DNA of 64,000 nucleotides from Hyaloscypha bicolor E (taxonomy: Eukaryota; Ascomycota; Leotiomycetes; Helotiales; Hyaloscyphaceae): NCBI RefSeq assembly GCF_002865645.1, contig NW_020194655.1:248001-312000 (forward strand), written 5' to 3'. Within the stretch, counting starts at the first letter, position 1; each line of letters opens with the position of its first letter. Both the position numbers and the translations under genes were made by a program. Positions 27,231 through 41,500 of this stretch are shown here, one piece after another. Below the pieces are notes generated by a model, which had not been told where the DNA came from, ran no database searches, and saw only the letters and a list, made by a program, of their open reading frames with translations.

Positions 27231-29567
27231 CTACCACACAACACTCAGCCCCACAAAATCAGCCGCATAATCCACCAAACCACCCGCAGTATTCGTGACA
27301 ACAACAGCATTACTGCCCGTCGTCCAACCAGGCAACAATACTCCAAAGAGTCCTGTGTCCTGCCAGCCCAAGCCAGCGCTAAACAGTTCGCTACTCTTCC
27401 CGCTCAATGGTACTTCGATTCTCGTCACGACGCCATTGACACTGATAGTCATGTTCCTTGTGTTCGTACCTGTGGTCCATGAGGTGCTGATCGCGATGTC
27501 ATTGTTGATAAAATACACTGTGGCGTATTTACTTCCGGCAATGGCGGTGCTTGGGGCTGTGACGGAGAGTGTTGCTGAGCCTGTGCTGGAAAGATAGCCG
27601 ACTTTTGACCCGACTGGTGCACAGAGTCCTGAACTGCAGGTTGTTCGACTTGCCGTGCCTACAAGAGCAAATGAAGTGCTGGGATAGAGAGTTGAGGCTG
27701 GAGCGGCGATTGTGAGCACTGAGGGGGTGATGGAAGATACTATAACGACAGTATTGGCATTCGAGGCGGTGAGGGAAATAAGGATGCTGAGTGTAAGCGT
27801 ATTGGCTGGTAAACTATGAACTACGCTGTTGACAGTGACTGCTGTTGCAGTTGCGCTGCTATGGGAGAAGGTGATAACGCAAGTATAAGCATTGCCAGTA
27901 GTAGCGCCCTAAGAAAACATGTCAATCTATCCTTCTTCTAGATAAACCTAAAGCCGGAGCTAGAGAAACACGTTTCGAAAGCTGTGCCTCTGAGAGGACG
28001 CTCCAGGCACAAGTTTCACAAACTCCGGCTCCACAGAAAAAAGATAAAAGAATTAGCAGAAAAAAATGCTTACGTAAACATGTGAGAAAGCAGTCGTTGT
28101 GCTAGAATTGTGAGTTCGTGTCCAATCTGTGAGGTGAGGTACATACCCAGAAGTGACAGCATCAGCCACGACATATTTCCCAGCAACGGTAGTCCCGCTC
28201 AATTCAAGTAACATCGTACCATGGGCTGCAACAGAACCGGTATATGAAGTGAGAACATTTGTGGATGTCGCAGCATTCCAGATGTTCTTGACAGATGCAG
28301 CTTTCTGTAATCCGACATCTGGAAGATTTAATGTCAGACTCGTAGCTACATTGCTCAGGTTGATGACAGCAACAACGTTTCGGCTGCCACTCAGGGGTCC
28401 TGACCAGATCTCATATCCTGCGGATGTAAATCTTCTGACGAAGCTGGCTGCCACACCAAGACTGTCCTGGTTATATCCAATGACATCCGAGTTCAAGAGG
28501 ATGTTCAACGACGAGGAGGTGATGCTTCCGGCGGTATCGCTCAATCTGCCTCCAATCATCAGTGGGCTTTTGACAATAGCCCACATGGTAAAATGTGTTT
28601 GTTCTTCCGCAGCGGTGAAAACATTATTGCCGACTTCTAGCATATCGAGATCAAGCCAGTGTCCTGGTCCGGCAAAGCTTGTCTGAGATATTGCTTGATT
28701 CAGGATCCGAGCGACGGTACCGAAGGATGGTATTATATCATTCCCGATGCGCCATGAATTCCCAATTGTGGGTGCCCAGGCTGAAGGGAAGTCTACGCCC
28801 CATTCGCAGATTGCATACACGATTGGCCTTCCAGTCGCAGCGATGGCTGCAGACATGTTGGAAAAGCGAGCAGATGGTGATGTTGGAGGAGTGAAGTCCG
28901 TGTTAGGATATCCAGCTGAAGCTTCGGAATAGCAGTTGTCGACTAGGGGTGTTAGAACTTCCTCGACTCAGGAGTATGGAACTTAGACTTACATTTGATC
29001 ATGTCAGCGCCCCACGAAGCAAACGTCAGCGCATCGGCTTGTTCATGACCTGCATATTCAGCATTGCCTGGTCCGACGATTCTCAACACCTACCTAAGCT
29101 GCCCACTTGGGTTGGCGAACCTGTCATGCACATTTGTATTCCAGAGTCCGAATATACTCCAAACTTCAAACCCCTCGCATGTAGGAATTGCCCGAGAGCA
29201 AAGTAGCCACTTGGGAACAGCGTAGGACTCCATGTGATGGATCCGTTTGCCAGGCGAGCTGGTAAAGTCCATCCACAGTCGACTGTGACAAAATTATATC
29301 CCTTCGCTAGGAGGCCGAGATCGACTAGTGCTTGTGCATTTGATTTGACAATGGCCTCATTAGGAGAGCAGGAGTAATGGTTGTAGGTGTTCCATCTGCA
29401 GAAGAACCATTAACACTAGAAATGGCAGATCTGAGGGAGAAATCTTACCCCATTGGCGGTGTTATTGCGAGTCCATTGGAAAGGCGTGGGTTGAGATCCA
29501 CCGGAGATCCGTATAGAGTAGCTGGAAACAATGCAAGCAGAGCAATTTGCTTGAGGGAGAAAAACAT
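27231..29567 (-). CDS. secreted GH27 alpha-galactosidase with C-terminal CBM35-like module
   Basis: Predicted to remove terminal alpha-1,6-linked galactose from melibiose-type sugars and galactomannans outside the cell. Exons on the minus strand are 29,567-29,449, 29,395-29,094, 29,049-28,993, 28,942-28,074 and 27,908-27,231; all introns are GT...AG and the frame stays open, giving about 674 residues. Residues 1-20 form a signal peptide (MFFSLKQIALLALF). GH27 marks are PPMGWNTY near residue 41, the nucleophile motif KFDNC (D161), CEWG near 205, the acid/base motif SWRIGND (D228) and WLDLDML near 256-262. The last 130 or so residues form a beta-rich domain ending in a DFVGLSVVW-like motif, as in CBM35-type tails of fungal GH27 enzymes. 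It is intact although RIP-destroyed repeats lie on both sides. On the minus strand a GTGGGG (29,739-29,744) fits the CreA consensus, so carbon repression is possible. Enzyme identity is confident; substrate preference is not known. Confidence 0.93.
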
Positions 29568-29869
29568 GTTGCTAGCTTCGAAAAAATAATCGTCTGAGAA
29601 ACTCTTGACTTACTGAACTCCTCCTTACCTTGACTTCCATGGCGATCTTAAGTACTTTGGGCTAATAGCTGGTTCTCCTCCCACTGCGCTTCGCTTGTGG
29701 TCGGGGAAAGCAAGTGTCCCGTGTACTGTAACCAAGTGCCCCACCTAGAAAATGCCGGCCCTAAAAATTTACCTGTGATCCTCACCAAAAAAACGCGTCT
29801 TGCCATTGCGCGTTTGGCCTAACTTGTTAAATAATTCACAATTTAGTTCACGTGCGAAGACTACTAAAA

Positions 29870-29870
<1 letters not shown>
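29568..29870. other. upstream region of the alpha-galactosidase gene
   Basis: About 300 bp of normal composition before AT-rich sequence begins. It should hold the promoter. The only recognisable site is a possible CreA/Mig1-type GTGGGG on the minus strand at 29,739-29,744; no clear TATA box was seen. Confidence 0.4.
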
Positions 29871-30890
<1,020 letters not shown>

Positions 30891-32100
30891 GCGTGCGATA
30901 CATACTAAAAATCAAGTACCGGATAAATCTCGGTGGGACACTTGGTCAAACGACCACAAAGCGAAGCGCAGTGGGAGGAGAACCGGCTATTAGTTGGAGC
31001 GCTTCCCCGACCTTCCCCAGGAAATGTCGGGAGGTACATCTTGTGCCTTGCCGACTCGCAGATCTGGAGTATTCTTCCATGAATAATCAAAGACGCTTGT
31101 CTGGGGAGGGAGGAGCGATGTGCTTGTTTTGCAGAAGACTCAGATGCGCTCCAATAGCAGCACATCGTGGAAAAGTTAAAATATAACCACAAGATCGCTT
31201 CGGGGGGAGATCCAGATGCCGAAGATGCGCTGAGAGGAAGCTGCAGGTAGATCCAGAAAGAATCCATGCCAAAGGATGCCCTCATTGTTGGTCGTTTGTC
31301 AAGAAAAGGGTTGAATCTCGACATTGTTGTCGTGTTGAACGCAACCTCGGTTGTCTCTAAATGCCAAGTGCGGGTACGAGTGGGACAACAATCACATGAG
31401 GTCACGTAGGAGAGGGCTCAGGCGATTGTGAGGGCAGTGGCGATGGTGACAGTGGGATATCTATTGGTGCGTCCATTATTGCGTTCATTGGCGCGTCTAT
31501 TGGTGGGTCAATTAGTGTAATGTAATCACGTCGGGTGCTGGTGGTGGTGCATCGATCGTGGATGTGCCTTCTTTAGCGAGGACCAGTTGTACTTATCACT
31601 CCTCACACACCATCAATTGATCAACATCATCTCTCCCAATTATCTTCTAGCTAAATTACAGTGCAAGTAGGTGTAGAACGCGACGCGCGATCATTTCGGT
31701 GGGGTGGTGCGGATTAGTCAGCTCTACATTGACGACGGGCCGTCAATGTATTGAAACCCCTCAGTCATTTAGCGAATTAGTAATCACGGACCAGATTCGT
31801 CGTCCGTAGCCTACTGGTAACACGCGCCCGCACGCCGACGCGCAGAAAGCGGCTCAAACCGAAGGTGGGTAGAAGCGGGGCGTGAGACAAGTATGGCGGC
31901 CTGAGATATAAGGGTATTGTGAAGTACGCCTGCCGCTCTTTCTCAGGCGCTAATCATACTCGGCTTAGTCAACCCGCCTGGCTGCGGTGCCGCATACCAC
32001 TCGAGTATGTAAGCAACCGAACAATTCTGGGGATTCACCTGAGCAGCCTAGGCACACCTATGTTATAACTCTGGATGTTCTGATCGCAGCGGAGAGCAAA
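30891..32100. other. non-coding stretch with a perfect hairpin
   Basis: Normal-composition sequence without a convincing gene. Frames of 97 and 166 codons overlap on opposite strands at 30,893-31,405 and show no recognisable domain. A perfect 10-bp inverted repeat is at 31,725-31,750, and a stretch with tRNA promoter-like words is at about 31,807-31,856. Confidence 0.5.
31725..31750. repeat. perfect 10-bp hairpin
   Basis: TACATTGACG (31,725-31,734) and CGTCAATGTA (31,741-31,750) are exact reverse complements around the 6-base loop ACGGGC. It is not followed by a T run, and its function is unknown. Confidence 0.85.
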
Positions 32101-32116
32101 TGTCTTCATAAGCACC

Positions 32117-32418
32117 TTGGCGGCAAATCAAGCGCGACGTCGAACAGACGGAGATTCCGTGCCAACCGTTGACAGTGGATCTCAGCCTCCGAAAGCCTTC
32201 ATTTATCAGCCACTTGATCCAGATCTAGATGTGGACTCTGTTCGGCTTGTGTTGATAGAGCCGTCTATGAATCATGATGATCCGCTGTCGTGTATATTGA
32301 TCAATGTCAAATTCGCCGAAAAGCTAAGATTCAAAGCATTTCATATATGTGGGGAAATGAGGCTGTCAAAGAAATGATTTTCCTTATTGGGGCCGAGTTT
32401 CATATAGGGCAAAATCTC
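32117..32418 (+). pseudogene. 5' fragment of a HET-domain gene, frameshifted and truncated
   Basis: The frame from 32,117 reads FIYQPLDPDLDVDSVRLVLI followed by a cysteine-containing strand and then FKA, which is the usual start of a HET (heterokaryon incompatibility) domain. At about 32,341 the frame is lost, but the next frame continues as SYMWGNEAVKEM and then an IGQNL-like motif, the canonical ALSYxWG block. One missing base therefore explains the break. Coding similarity ends at about 32,418, where AT-rich sequence starts, and the rest of the gene is absent. No ATG starts this frame (the upstream ATG at 32,100 meets TAA after two further codons), so the start may also be damaged. HET proteins trigger cell death when unlike individuals fuse; this copy cannot encode one. 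Confidence 0.75.
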
Positions 32419-32624
32419 GTAATTATATAAATCTTATAATAATTAGCTAGCAACCTAGTTATTTAAACTGTCTATTAAAATAAAAGTAATATAACTCCTT
32501 TTTTCTAATATAGTATTAAATATATATAAACTAAATCCGCTATTGAAATACCTTAAGCTTAAATCTTTTATTAGTAGGAATAAAAACTAGGAGAAAAATA
32601 AAAGAAATATATAAATAAAGTATA
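32419..32624. other. AT-rich sequence between HET fragment and Copia
   Basis: Low-complexity degraded sequence with nothing recognisable. It ends in the target duplication GTATA (32,620-32,624). Confidence 0.5.
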
Positions 32625-32927
32625 TGTTGGTACAGCTATTCCTCTGGGAGTCACGTGCGTAGTCACGGGACACTGGATACGGGATATGGGCAATGGGCAA
32701 TGGGACATGGGCAATGGGACATGGGATACGGGATATGGTCATGTGACCTCGCGTCCCATTAGTAACTCGACTAGTAGACTAGACCCCTTTAGGCTTAGCA
32801 GATTTAGGGATCGCATATTAATACCACGATACTGCGATCCCTACTTCTGAATAACAACTTCACTAACCTTATGCAATTAGCATTCCATGACTACGTAACG
32901 GTGCTATGTGTTCCTGGTGAACCGATA
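32625..32927 (+). repeat. 5' LTR of plus-strand Copia
   Basis: 303 bp from TGTTGGTACAGC to GAACCGATA, with imperfect inverted ends TGTTGGT/ACCGATA. It contains degenerate GGGATATGGGCAAT repeats at about 32,663-32,740. Almost free of RIP changes. Confidence 0.93.
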
Positions 32928-33012
32928 CTGATCAGTTAGTACTTACAGATCAGGAAGGATTAAGCTGCGCTTGCCTAAGATTCGGTTGCTTAGGGGCAAA
33001 GCCATTGTTCTA

Positions 33013-33190
33013 GTCGAAGAGGGAACAACTATTGATCCTGTTACCTGTGATTCGGTTATATAGGCAGGAAAGACACTTGATCTTGCTAAGGCCCGATTAT
33101 ACTATATCGAAGGGGGGAATATCTATTAGTCCTATTACCTGTAATTCGGTTATATAGGCAGGAAGGGCACTTGATCTTGCCAAGTACCAA
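33013..33190 (+). repeat. 94-bp tandem duplication in the Copia leader
   Basis: 33,029-33,090 and 33,123-33,184 are near-identical (cggttatataggcagga core), offset by 94 bp, with similar lead-in (tcgaagaggga / tcgaaggggg). The same duplication is present in the inner minus-strand copy at about 19,490-19,650, so it belongs to the family and is not a recent event. Confidence 0.85.
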
Positions 33191-36100
33191 AACGGTTAGC
33201 TATTTGACTATCCCATTTCATTCCCATTTAACTCCTACGAAACCCTCTTAAAAACCACCTTCTTTTAAACCCCTGGGGCTCTTGAGCTTTGGAACCGTCG
33301 AGTCCTCCCGGAATCTCGATATTTCACTCCTTAGATTTCACTTCCGCGATTTCACTTCCTAAATTTCTCGTTATAGACGAAATTTTTACCTCGAATATAA
33401 TACCTACTACGAACTACTTATCTTACGAACCTACCCTCCTTACGAACTACTATACCTCGAACTAGACACGAGCCTATAAAACATATAATAGCGGAATATA
33501 CTATAGCGGACAATTCCTTTATTAGATCTATCTAATCTAATTACTCTATAGATAATAATAATTTCAAGGAATTAGTAAGAAAGTAGAGATATAGAATTAA
33601 CCTGAACTTTATTAAGATAAATGAGATAACTAAGTTCTTAAATACTAAGCTATTTTAATATATTCTCTATAAAATAGTTAATAATAACTTTTAGAAGCTA
33701 TTTAGATATAATTTTAAGGACTTTACTTATTAAGGGAACTTTAATAAATTCGAACTCCCGGAGATACTATACCTATATAAGACCCTTTAGTATAATAATA
33801 TATTTATATAATAGAATAATAGTACTAATACTATTATAAATACCCTATATACTATTATAAAGGAAAATAAATAATATATATAATTAAACGAGGATATATT
33901 AGTAGTTAGACTAGATCTTATTAAGAAACTAATCCTATTAGGCTTTATTACTTTTATAAAGAATAAGTACCTAGAACCTATTATTTTTAATATTTCTATA
34001 TTACTATTACCTTCTTTATTATTTCCTTTACTATTATATCCTATATTTCTACCAGATTTATATACTAATATAAAAGCTTTAGAAGTAAATAGTATATTTC
34101 TATTACTATTACTATTATAATTATATCCGAATAACCCCTAATTTCCTTTAATTATAAGACTTATTAGGGAAGTTACTAAGATCTATATTAAAGAATAAAA
34201 GTATAATAAATCTAATAATAATTTTAATTATAAACTTACTATTTTCCTTAATATCTACTAATATATAAAGCTTCTATAAGAGGTACTAATACGAGCTTTT
34301 CCTATTATACTAAAAAGACTAGCTCAAGACTATTTCTATAATAACTAGCTCTTTTAATATATATATAAAAAGGCTTATATTAATATCTATAGCTTTTTTA
34401 AAGGCCCTAAATTTAAATATTAAAATTTAGACAAGTGAAATACTATTATATTAGCTTCTATAATAGCTAAATTTCCGGAAAAAACAATATTTGAAACTAT
34501 TTAACTACTAATTAATAAACTATATTAATTATAATATAGTCTTATACCTAACTTATAAAATATCGAATTTCTTTATAATAAAATTATTATTTTTTACTAA
34601 GGCTTCCGGATATATAAATATATAATCTCAGATCCTCCTATAAATCTTGGCTAGCTTATTAATAAGCTCTAGTTATTTATTACTATATATAAGAATAAAT
34701 AATAAGCTAATCCCGAAATCTTCTTTACTAATTAATAATACTACTTTTAGAATTCTTTAAGCTATTATTCTTCCGGAAATTATTAATACGGATCTAGTTA
34801 TAACTTCAGAACCTATAATAACTATTCTAAGTCCTGTAATTATAATAATTATATCCCGAAGTTATATTTTATATATAAGAAACCCGAATACTATTTATAG
34901 AAGTATATACTAGAGAAATAAAAGACTAAAAAAGCTTAATTTAGAAATAGAAATATCTATTAGTTTAGATCCCGAAATACCTATAACTTTAATAAATACT
35001 TTAATAGTACTTATATATAGTATATTACTAAAGCTAAAAGTAAAGAAAATAATAAGAATAATAAGAATAAATTAGTAAATAATGCTTTTGAGGTTTTATT
35101 AGTAGAAATAAATAAAGAAAAGAAATATTATCCAGATTCCTACTTTATTTTAGTTAAGAGCTTTTTAGCTACTCTTACTATTTCTGCTTTACTAATAACT
35201 ATAGCTAATATCCTTATAAATAACCTTATTTCTCTTTTTCTTATATACTAGATAATAGGTAAAAACCATACCTTAGAGTCTATTAAATCCTTAATAGAAA
35301 ATGCCTAGACTTTTATAATTAATAATATATTAAAATATAATACTTATTACTTTTATAGAATTATAATTAATACCGGAGTCTCTAGATACTTAATTACTAG
35401 TTCTAACTAATTTCAAGTTCTCTAGTAAACTAATAATAGTATTAAACTTAATAAAACTACTAAAGATTAAGTTAATATCTAGTTTAATATCGGATCTATA
35501 TCTTCTATTAGATCTATAATAGTAAGTATACTAATTAGGTAAGTATAATTCTATATTATACTTTTAAAAACTCTATTTTTGCTTAGCTTAGCTAATATAA
35601 ATAAGCTAGGGATCTATTTTAATAATCTTACTAATTATTTTATTACTTTTACTAGAAAATATATATTTATAATATAATGTTTTAAATACTTTTTCCTGCT
35701 TTAGAATATTATATTATAAGGCTTTATTTCCGAATTCTTTATTTATAACTCTTGCTTTTTTATAAAGATTAAATTATAATATCTATACTATTATTTTAGT
35801 TATTTATTTATTAGTAAGCTCCGAAATATATTAGAATAAGCAGGCTATAATATTAATATAAAAGCCTTTAAGTATCTTATAAAATACTATAAGTAATACC
35901 AGAAATATGGCTAATTATTTAAATAATTTAAGTTTAACCTAAGAAATAATATTAGTTTTAACTATTCTATTATTATTAATATTTTCTATATTTCCGGTAA
36001 GCCTATATTCTATATTATTAATAAAGGTACTTAATATTAAGCCGGCTAATAGCTCTAGAATATTAGTATAATATATATCTGGAATATATTTAAATAATAC

Positions 36101-38203
36101 TAGATTAATAACTATTTAGGCTCTCCTAATTAGATTATAGTAAATACCGGAAAGTAGTTTACTAATAAGAAGTTTACTTAGCTTATAAATACTATAGGAA
36201 TTAAGATTAAGATTATTCTTATAAAAGCTTATAACTTTATCGGAATTATAGAATATTACTATAGCCTAATCTAATATACTTATCTTATTATTATAGCTAA
36301 AATTAACGGAATTAATAAGAATACTATATTCCAAATAGCTTTTAAGGCTATTAATAACTTTACGGGACCTAATAGTATTATCCTAATTCTTTTAGTTTAT
36401 AATACTTTACTTTAAATAACTAAATATAATACTTTATTATTTACTATATTATAGTAATTAGTAGTACTTAAGAAAGTAATAGTAGAAATTCAGAAGCTTT
36501 AAGCTAGATATTAAATTATAAATGCTTTAAATACCCGAAATAGTTCTAGTATTATTAATATCTATAAACTATTTCTAAATTCGAATATTCTTATTTAGTA
36601 TAAAGGAAATACTAGTTAATTTAGTAATTAGAATAGATTATATAAGCTAGTAGCTATTAATAGGGAAGACTATATACTAGCTCTACTATATAATAATATT
36701 ATCTTCTATTTAATTTCCGTAAAGCCCTTTTATATAGGGGATATTAAGGTTATTACTAATAGCCCTGAACCTAAACCTGTTTCCGAATCTAATAGTAAAG
36801 CTAAAAGTAATATAGGTATAATTCCTTCTACTATTTTACTAAAGTATAATAGAGAATATCTTTATAAGATCCCGGATATTATAGTATTTCTATAGGATAA
36901 TAAACTATATAAGAATTCCTATTAAGTTAAAGTTACTAGCCTTTTGGAAAAGAATATATTTAAGGTTATTTCTAGATCTCAGGTACTAAAAGAGATATAT
37001 ATCTTTAATTCCCGGTTTATTAATAAGATTAAGAATAAGAATATAAAGAAAGAGCTTAAGAAGTCGAGACTAGTTATCTAAGCTTATAATAATAGTAAGA
37101 AATATATAATATTAATATAATTATTTATTATCTAATATATTAGCTAGAAAATTATCCTTAGTATTACTACTATAATAATAAATACTATAGAATTATATTT
37201 ATATAATATCTCATAAGCTTATATCTAATTAATAACCTTACTTAATTATAATTTCTATATTAACCTATCCTATAAGCTTATTAGAAAGCTAAATCTAAAG
37301 AATAATTCTATTCTAAAGATTATAAAACTATTATATAATATACTAGAAGCTAGGAATTACTAGTTTAAGACTTATTATTCTTATTATATTAATAAGCTTT
37401 CTATAAAATAGTTAACTTATAACTCTTATCTACTTTATAGTAAGTAATTCTTCGGAATTATTAGCCTTTAAACTAATAATATTTTATTTATTAGAACTAA
37501 TAATTTTATAAAAGCAGAATAACTAAAGCTCTATAAGACTAAGTTCTTGGCTAAAGAATATAAATCCCTTACTTTTAATTATAATCTCAAATTTAATAGA
37601 GGTATTATTTATATAAATATTACTAGAATTACTCTTATATAGAAATATTAGTATAAGAACCTCCGAACTATTTCTATAAAGAATATTACTACTATAAGTA
37701 ATAGGGGTACTATTTATTAAAATCTCTCTATTAAGAACTAATATATTACTTAATATATAAAAGAAGTATATATTATATTAGTTTATTAACTAGAAGCTTT
37801 ATATAATCTATTAATTACTACTTAAGCTATTAAACCCTCGGAAACTAATATAAAGGTACTTAATAAGCGTATTTAATAATAAATTAAGAATACTACTAGA
37901 GAACTAAAATTCGTAAAGCTAGTAAAAAAGTCCTTATATTTAATTATTTTTATAAATACTTTATTTACAAATAATAGAAATCTCTTTTCCTAAATCAGAT
38001 ATATTCTAGTTCTAGTAAATAGAACTAGATATACTAATATTATTTACTAGTTCTTTATTAAATATAAAAGAGTTACTAGAAGTATTCTAGCTTCGGAATT
38101 CTATAGTATAGCTTATGGTTTTAATATAGGTGCTTTAGTTAAATCTATAATTAATAAAGTACTAGAAATAGAACTATTACTAGTTATTTATACGGATTTG
38201 AAG

Positions 38204-38506
38204 TATAATAGGTATATGTAATAGTATATAGACAGGTGTTAGATATCGTGGATCTAGTTTCCTATTTTGGGTATAGCTTGTAATTAGAATTATATAGATT
38301 ATATAGGATTTCCTAATTAAGTAAAGGGCTTTATATACCTGGCTAAGTACTAGGGAATATATAGGGAGATACTCCTAGCTTTAGAAGGGGCATTAATTAG
38401 TTTCTTATTAGAATTAATTCTTGGAATTAGTTATACTTGCAAGTATTACTCTATAGCTTACTTACCTTAACTACTTATATATTACTCTGCTATTACGTAT
38501 CTTATA
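38204..38506 (+). repeat. 5' LTR of Gypsy chromovirus
   Basis: 303 bp from TATAATAGGTATATG to CTTATA. It matches the 3' LTR base for base apart from mainly C-to-T and G-to-A changes. Confidence 0.95.
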
Positions 38507-41500
38507 TTCTAATTAATCTAACTTTCGGGGAGTAGTTCGTTACGAGGTAGTCAAGCCATTAATAGATAAAACTACTAATGGCTAGAGTATTAACTAGAAG
38601 AAGTATCTCTATTATTATTAGGGTAACCTAGTCAGGTATCTAGGGAAGCGCCTAGTTAGCTACTCTAGCTACTACCTAATTAGAAGAAGAGAATAGAACT
38701 CAGATATTCCTAGAACTAGCTAGTAGGATAATAATAATAAAGAAGCTAGTAGCGGCTTATTATTATATTACTAAGTTAGAAGTAGAGATATAATAGAGGA
38801 AGAATCTAGAGGATCTGGAAGCTTAGATTCGCTATTTTGAGAATATTCGGATACCTATTATAGAACCTGTTATACTACCGGTAGTATATTTGGTTTATAG
38901 GGCTCCAAAAACCTGAGAATTACTAACTTATAAGGGGAAAAGTATTAAGGAAGCCTAGGACTTCTTTTACTAGGCAGAGCTGAAATAGTATAAAGATAGT
39001 AGAATTACCTGGACTATAGATATAGTAAAGGTTATATATTATACTTCCTGCTTTAAGGATATAGCCAGGAATATCTGGAAGTATAGGAAATAATTAGTAG
39101 ATATTAATACTACGGATTAGGAGACCTTTATTGAATTTATAAAGAATTCTATCTTAGATCCGGAAAACTATAGTAATAATGCCCTTACTAAGTTTAAGGA
39201 TATAAAATAGCGGCTAGATTAGAGTATCTAAAGCTTTATATCCTATTTAGATAGCCTATTAGATAACTTGGGATATACGGGTTTACTATAAGAGTAGAAT
39301 GACTTATTTAGTAGCTTGAGGCAGGAAATTTGGGACGAGATTAATTACTAAGGGAATATTCTATAAGAAAGAGAGAAGCTTATTTCTATAGCTATAAGAA
39401 TCGAGAATAACTTGAACTAGTTTACTTAACGGAAATATAATAATAAGCTAATGAGTTAATAAAAGAAAGGAAATTAGAAAAAGAAGAAAAGAAATAATAA
39501 AGGGAAATAAAAGAGAAGTATATCTCTATTACGAGATTTATATAACCGGGATAGTAAAAGTATAGTAATAGGGTCTAATATAGTACCCGTATTAGGATTT
39601 ATAAGACTGGGTATAACTTGCTTTACTTACTAGAAAAAGAGTTATTATACTATTACTTACCCAAATCGGGGAAAACCGACTTATTATAACTACAATAAGT
39701 CTGGCTATAAGATATATAAGTATCTAGAACTAAAGAAGCCAGGAAACGGGTATGCCCTATAGTAGTTATATTCATTTATATTATAGAGGGCAAGGCTCCT
39801 AAAACGAGAATAGTAATTAAGATTATTATTAAGACAAGGAAAAATAGATAAAGAATTAAAGTATTAGTTAACTCGGATATAGAGGCTAATTATATAAAGA
39901 GAAAATTAGCCTTAGATATAAGTATTTCATTAATATTAAAGGTAATTCTCTTATTCTTACTAGAAAGAAAAAGGATTTATTTATATAGAGATTATATTCT
40001 TGGAATTATTACTGAGAATATACTAGGGAACTAAAAAGAGGCTAATATATACTTTATATTATATGATTTTAATCTAAATTATATTAATATAATATTTGGA
40101 TTCCTATAGCTTTACTAAATTAATTCCTTAATTTTCTTTAGAAAGATAATATAAAGATACCAGATTTGACTATAGAAGATTAAAGTTCTAAATATTAGAA
40201 AGTTTACTAAAGTAATAAAGTATAAGGTATATATTTTTCTATTAACTACCTATCCTATAACAGATAGCTAAAGAATTACTACTATTACTATAAACGGGAT
40301 AGCTATACTTTTCAGGAAATATTAGGACCTTCTCTGAGTATTCTCTATAAAAGCTATAGGTATATTACCTAACTATTATATAATAAAGTATTATATAGAT
40401 CTGGAACCAGGATCTTAACTATTATATAATCCTATATATTTTTTATTAGAAAGGAAGCTTAAAGTCCTTTGGGAATATCTTAATACTAGCTTAGAAAAGG
40501 GATAGATCCGTTATTTTACTAGCCTAGCTAGTACCCTAATTATATTTGTTTTAAAGAAAAAAGGCAGCCTATATTTATATATTAATTACCGGAGTTTAAA
40601 TAGAATTACTATTAAGAACCGAATACTATTATTACTTATTAGTAAAATAATAAACAGGCTTTATAGAATAAAGATATATATAAAGCTAGATTTAAAGAAT
40701 ACTTATTATTAGTTATAAATACGGGAGAGTAATAAATAGAAGACGGTATTTTGAATATATTATAGATATTTTGAGTACTATATTATGCCTTTTAAACTAT
40801 CTAATACTCTAGTAATATTCCAGATATATATTAATTATATACTAGTAGGCTTTATAAATATTATTTATATAGTCTATTTAGATAATATTTTAATTTATTT
40901 AGAGAACTTAGAATAGTATATAATAGTAATCTAATATATACTCGAATAATTATAGTAATACTAGCTCTTTATAAACTTAGTAAAATACAAGTTTAATATA
41001 GAGAGAATAAAGTTCCTGGGATTTGTAATTAGCCTAGATAATATAGAAATAAAGGCTAGCTAGGTTATAGTTATTAGGAAATAGCCGGCCCTAAAGAATA
41101 ATATTTGAGAAGTCCAAGTATTCCTGGGTTTTACTAACTTTTACTAGAGGTTTATTTATAGATATTTCAGAGTAATAAAAGAGTTAACTAATTTACTAAA
41201 AACTAGTAGAAAACTATTATATTAGTTTAGCTAGATAGATAAGGCAGATAAGGCTTTTAGAAAGCTATAAATTATATTTATAATAGTACTAATTCTTTAT
41301 TATTTTAACCTAGCCTTAAAGATTTATATAAAAACGAATATTTTAGGATTTGTAGTTATAGGTATGATTTCCTAGCTCTTTAATAAGAGAATAAAAGCCA
41401 GGTAGTACTTTATTACTTTCTATTTAAAAAAGATAACTATAATTAAGAATAGATATAAGATATATAACTCTAAACTCTTAGCTATTATTCTGGTATTCTA

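Noticed and set aside
28153..28686. 177-codon plus-strand ORF opposite the alpha-galactosidase
   Set aside because: Antisense shadow of the GH27 exon, which has full motif support.
30905..31405. 166-codon minus ORF near 31 kb
   Set aside because: No recognisable domain, low-complexity and cysteine/serine-rich reading, overlapped by other frames; not supported as a gene.
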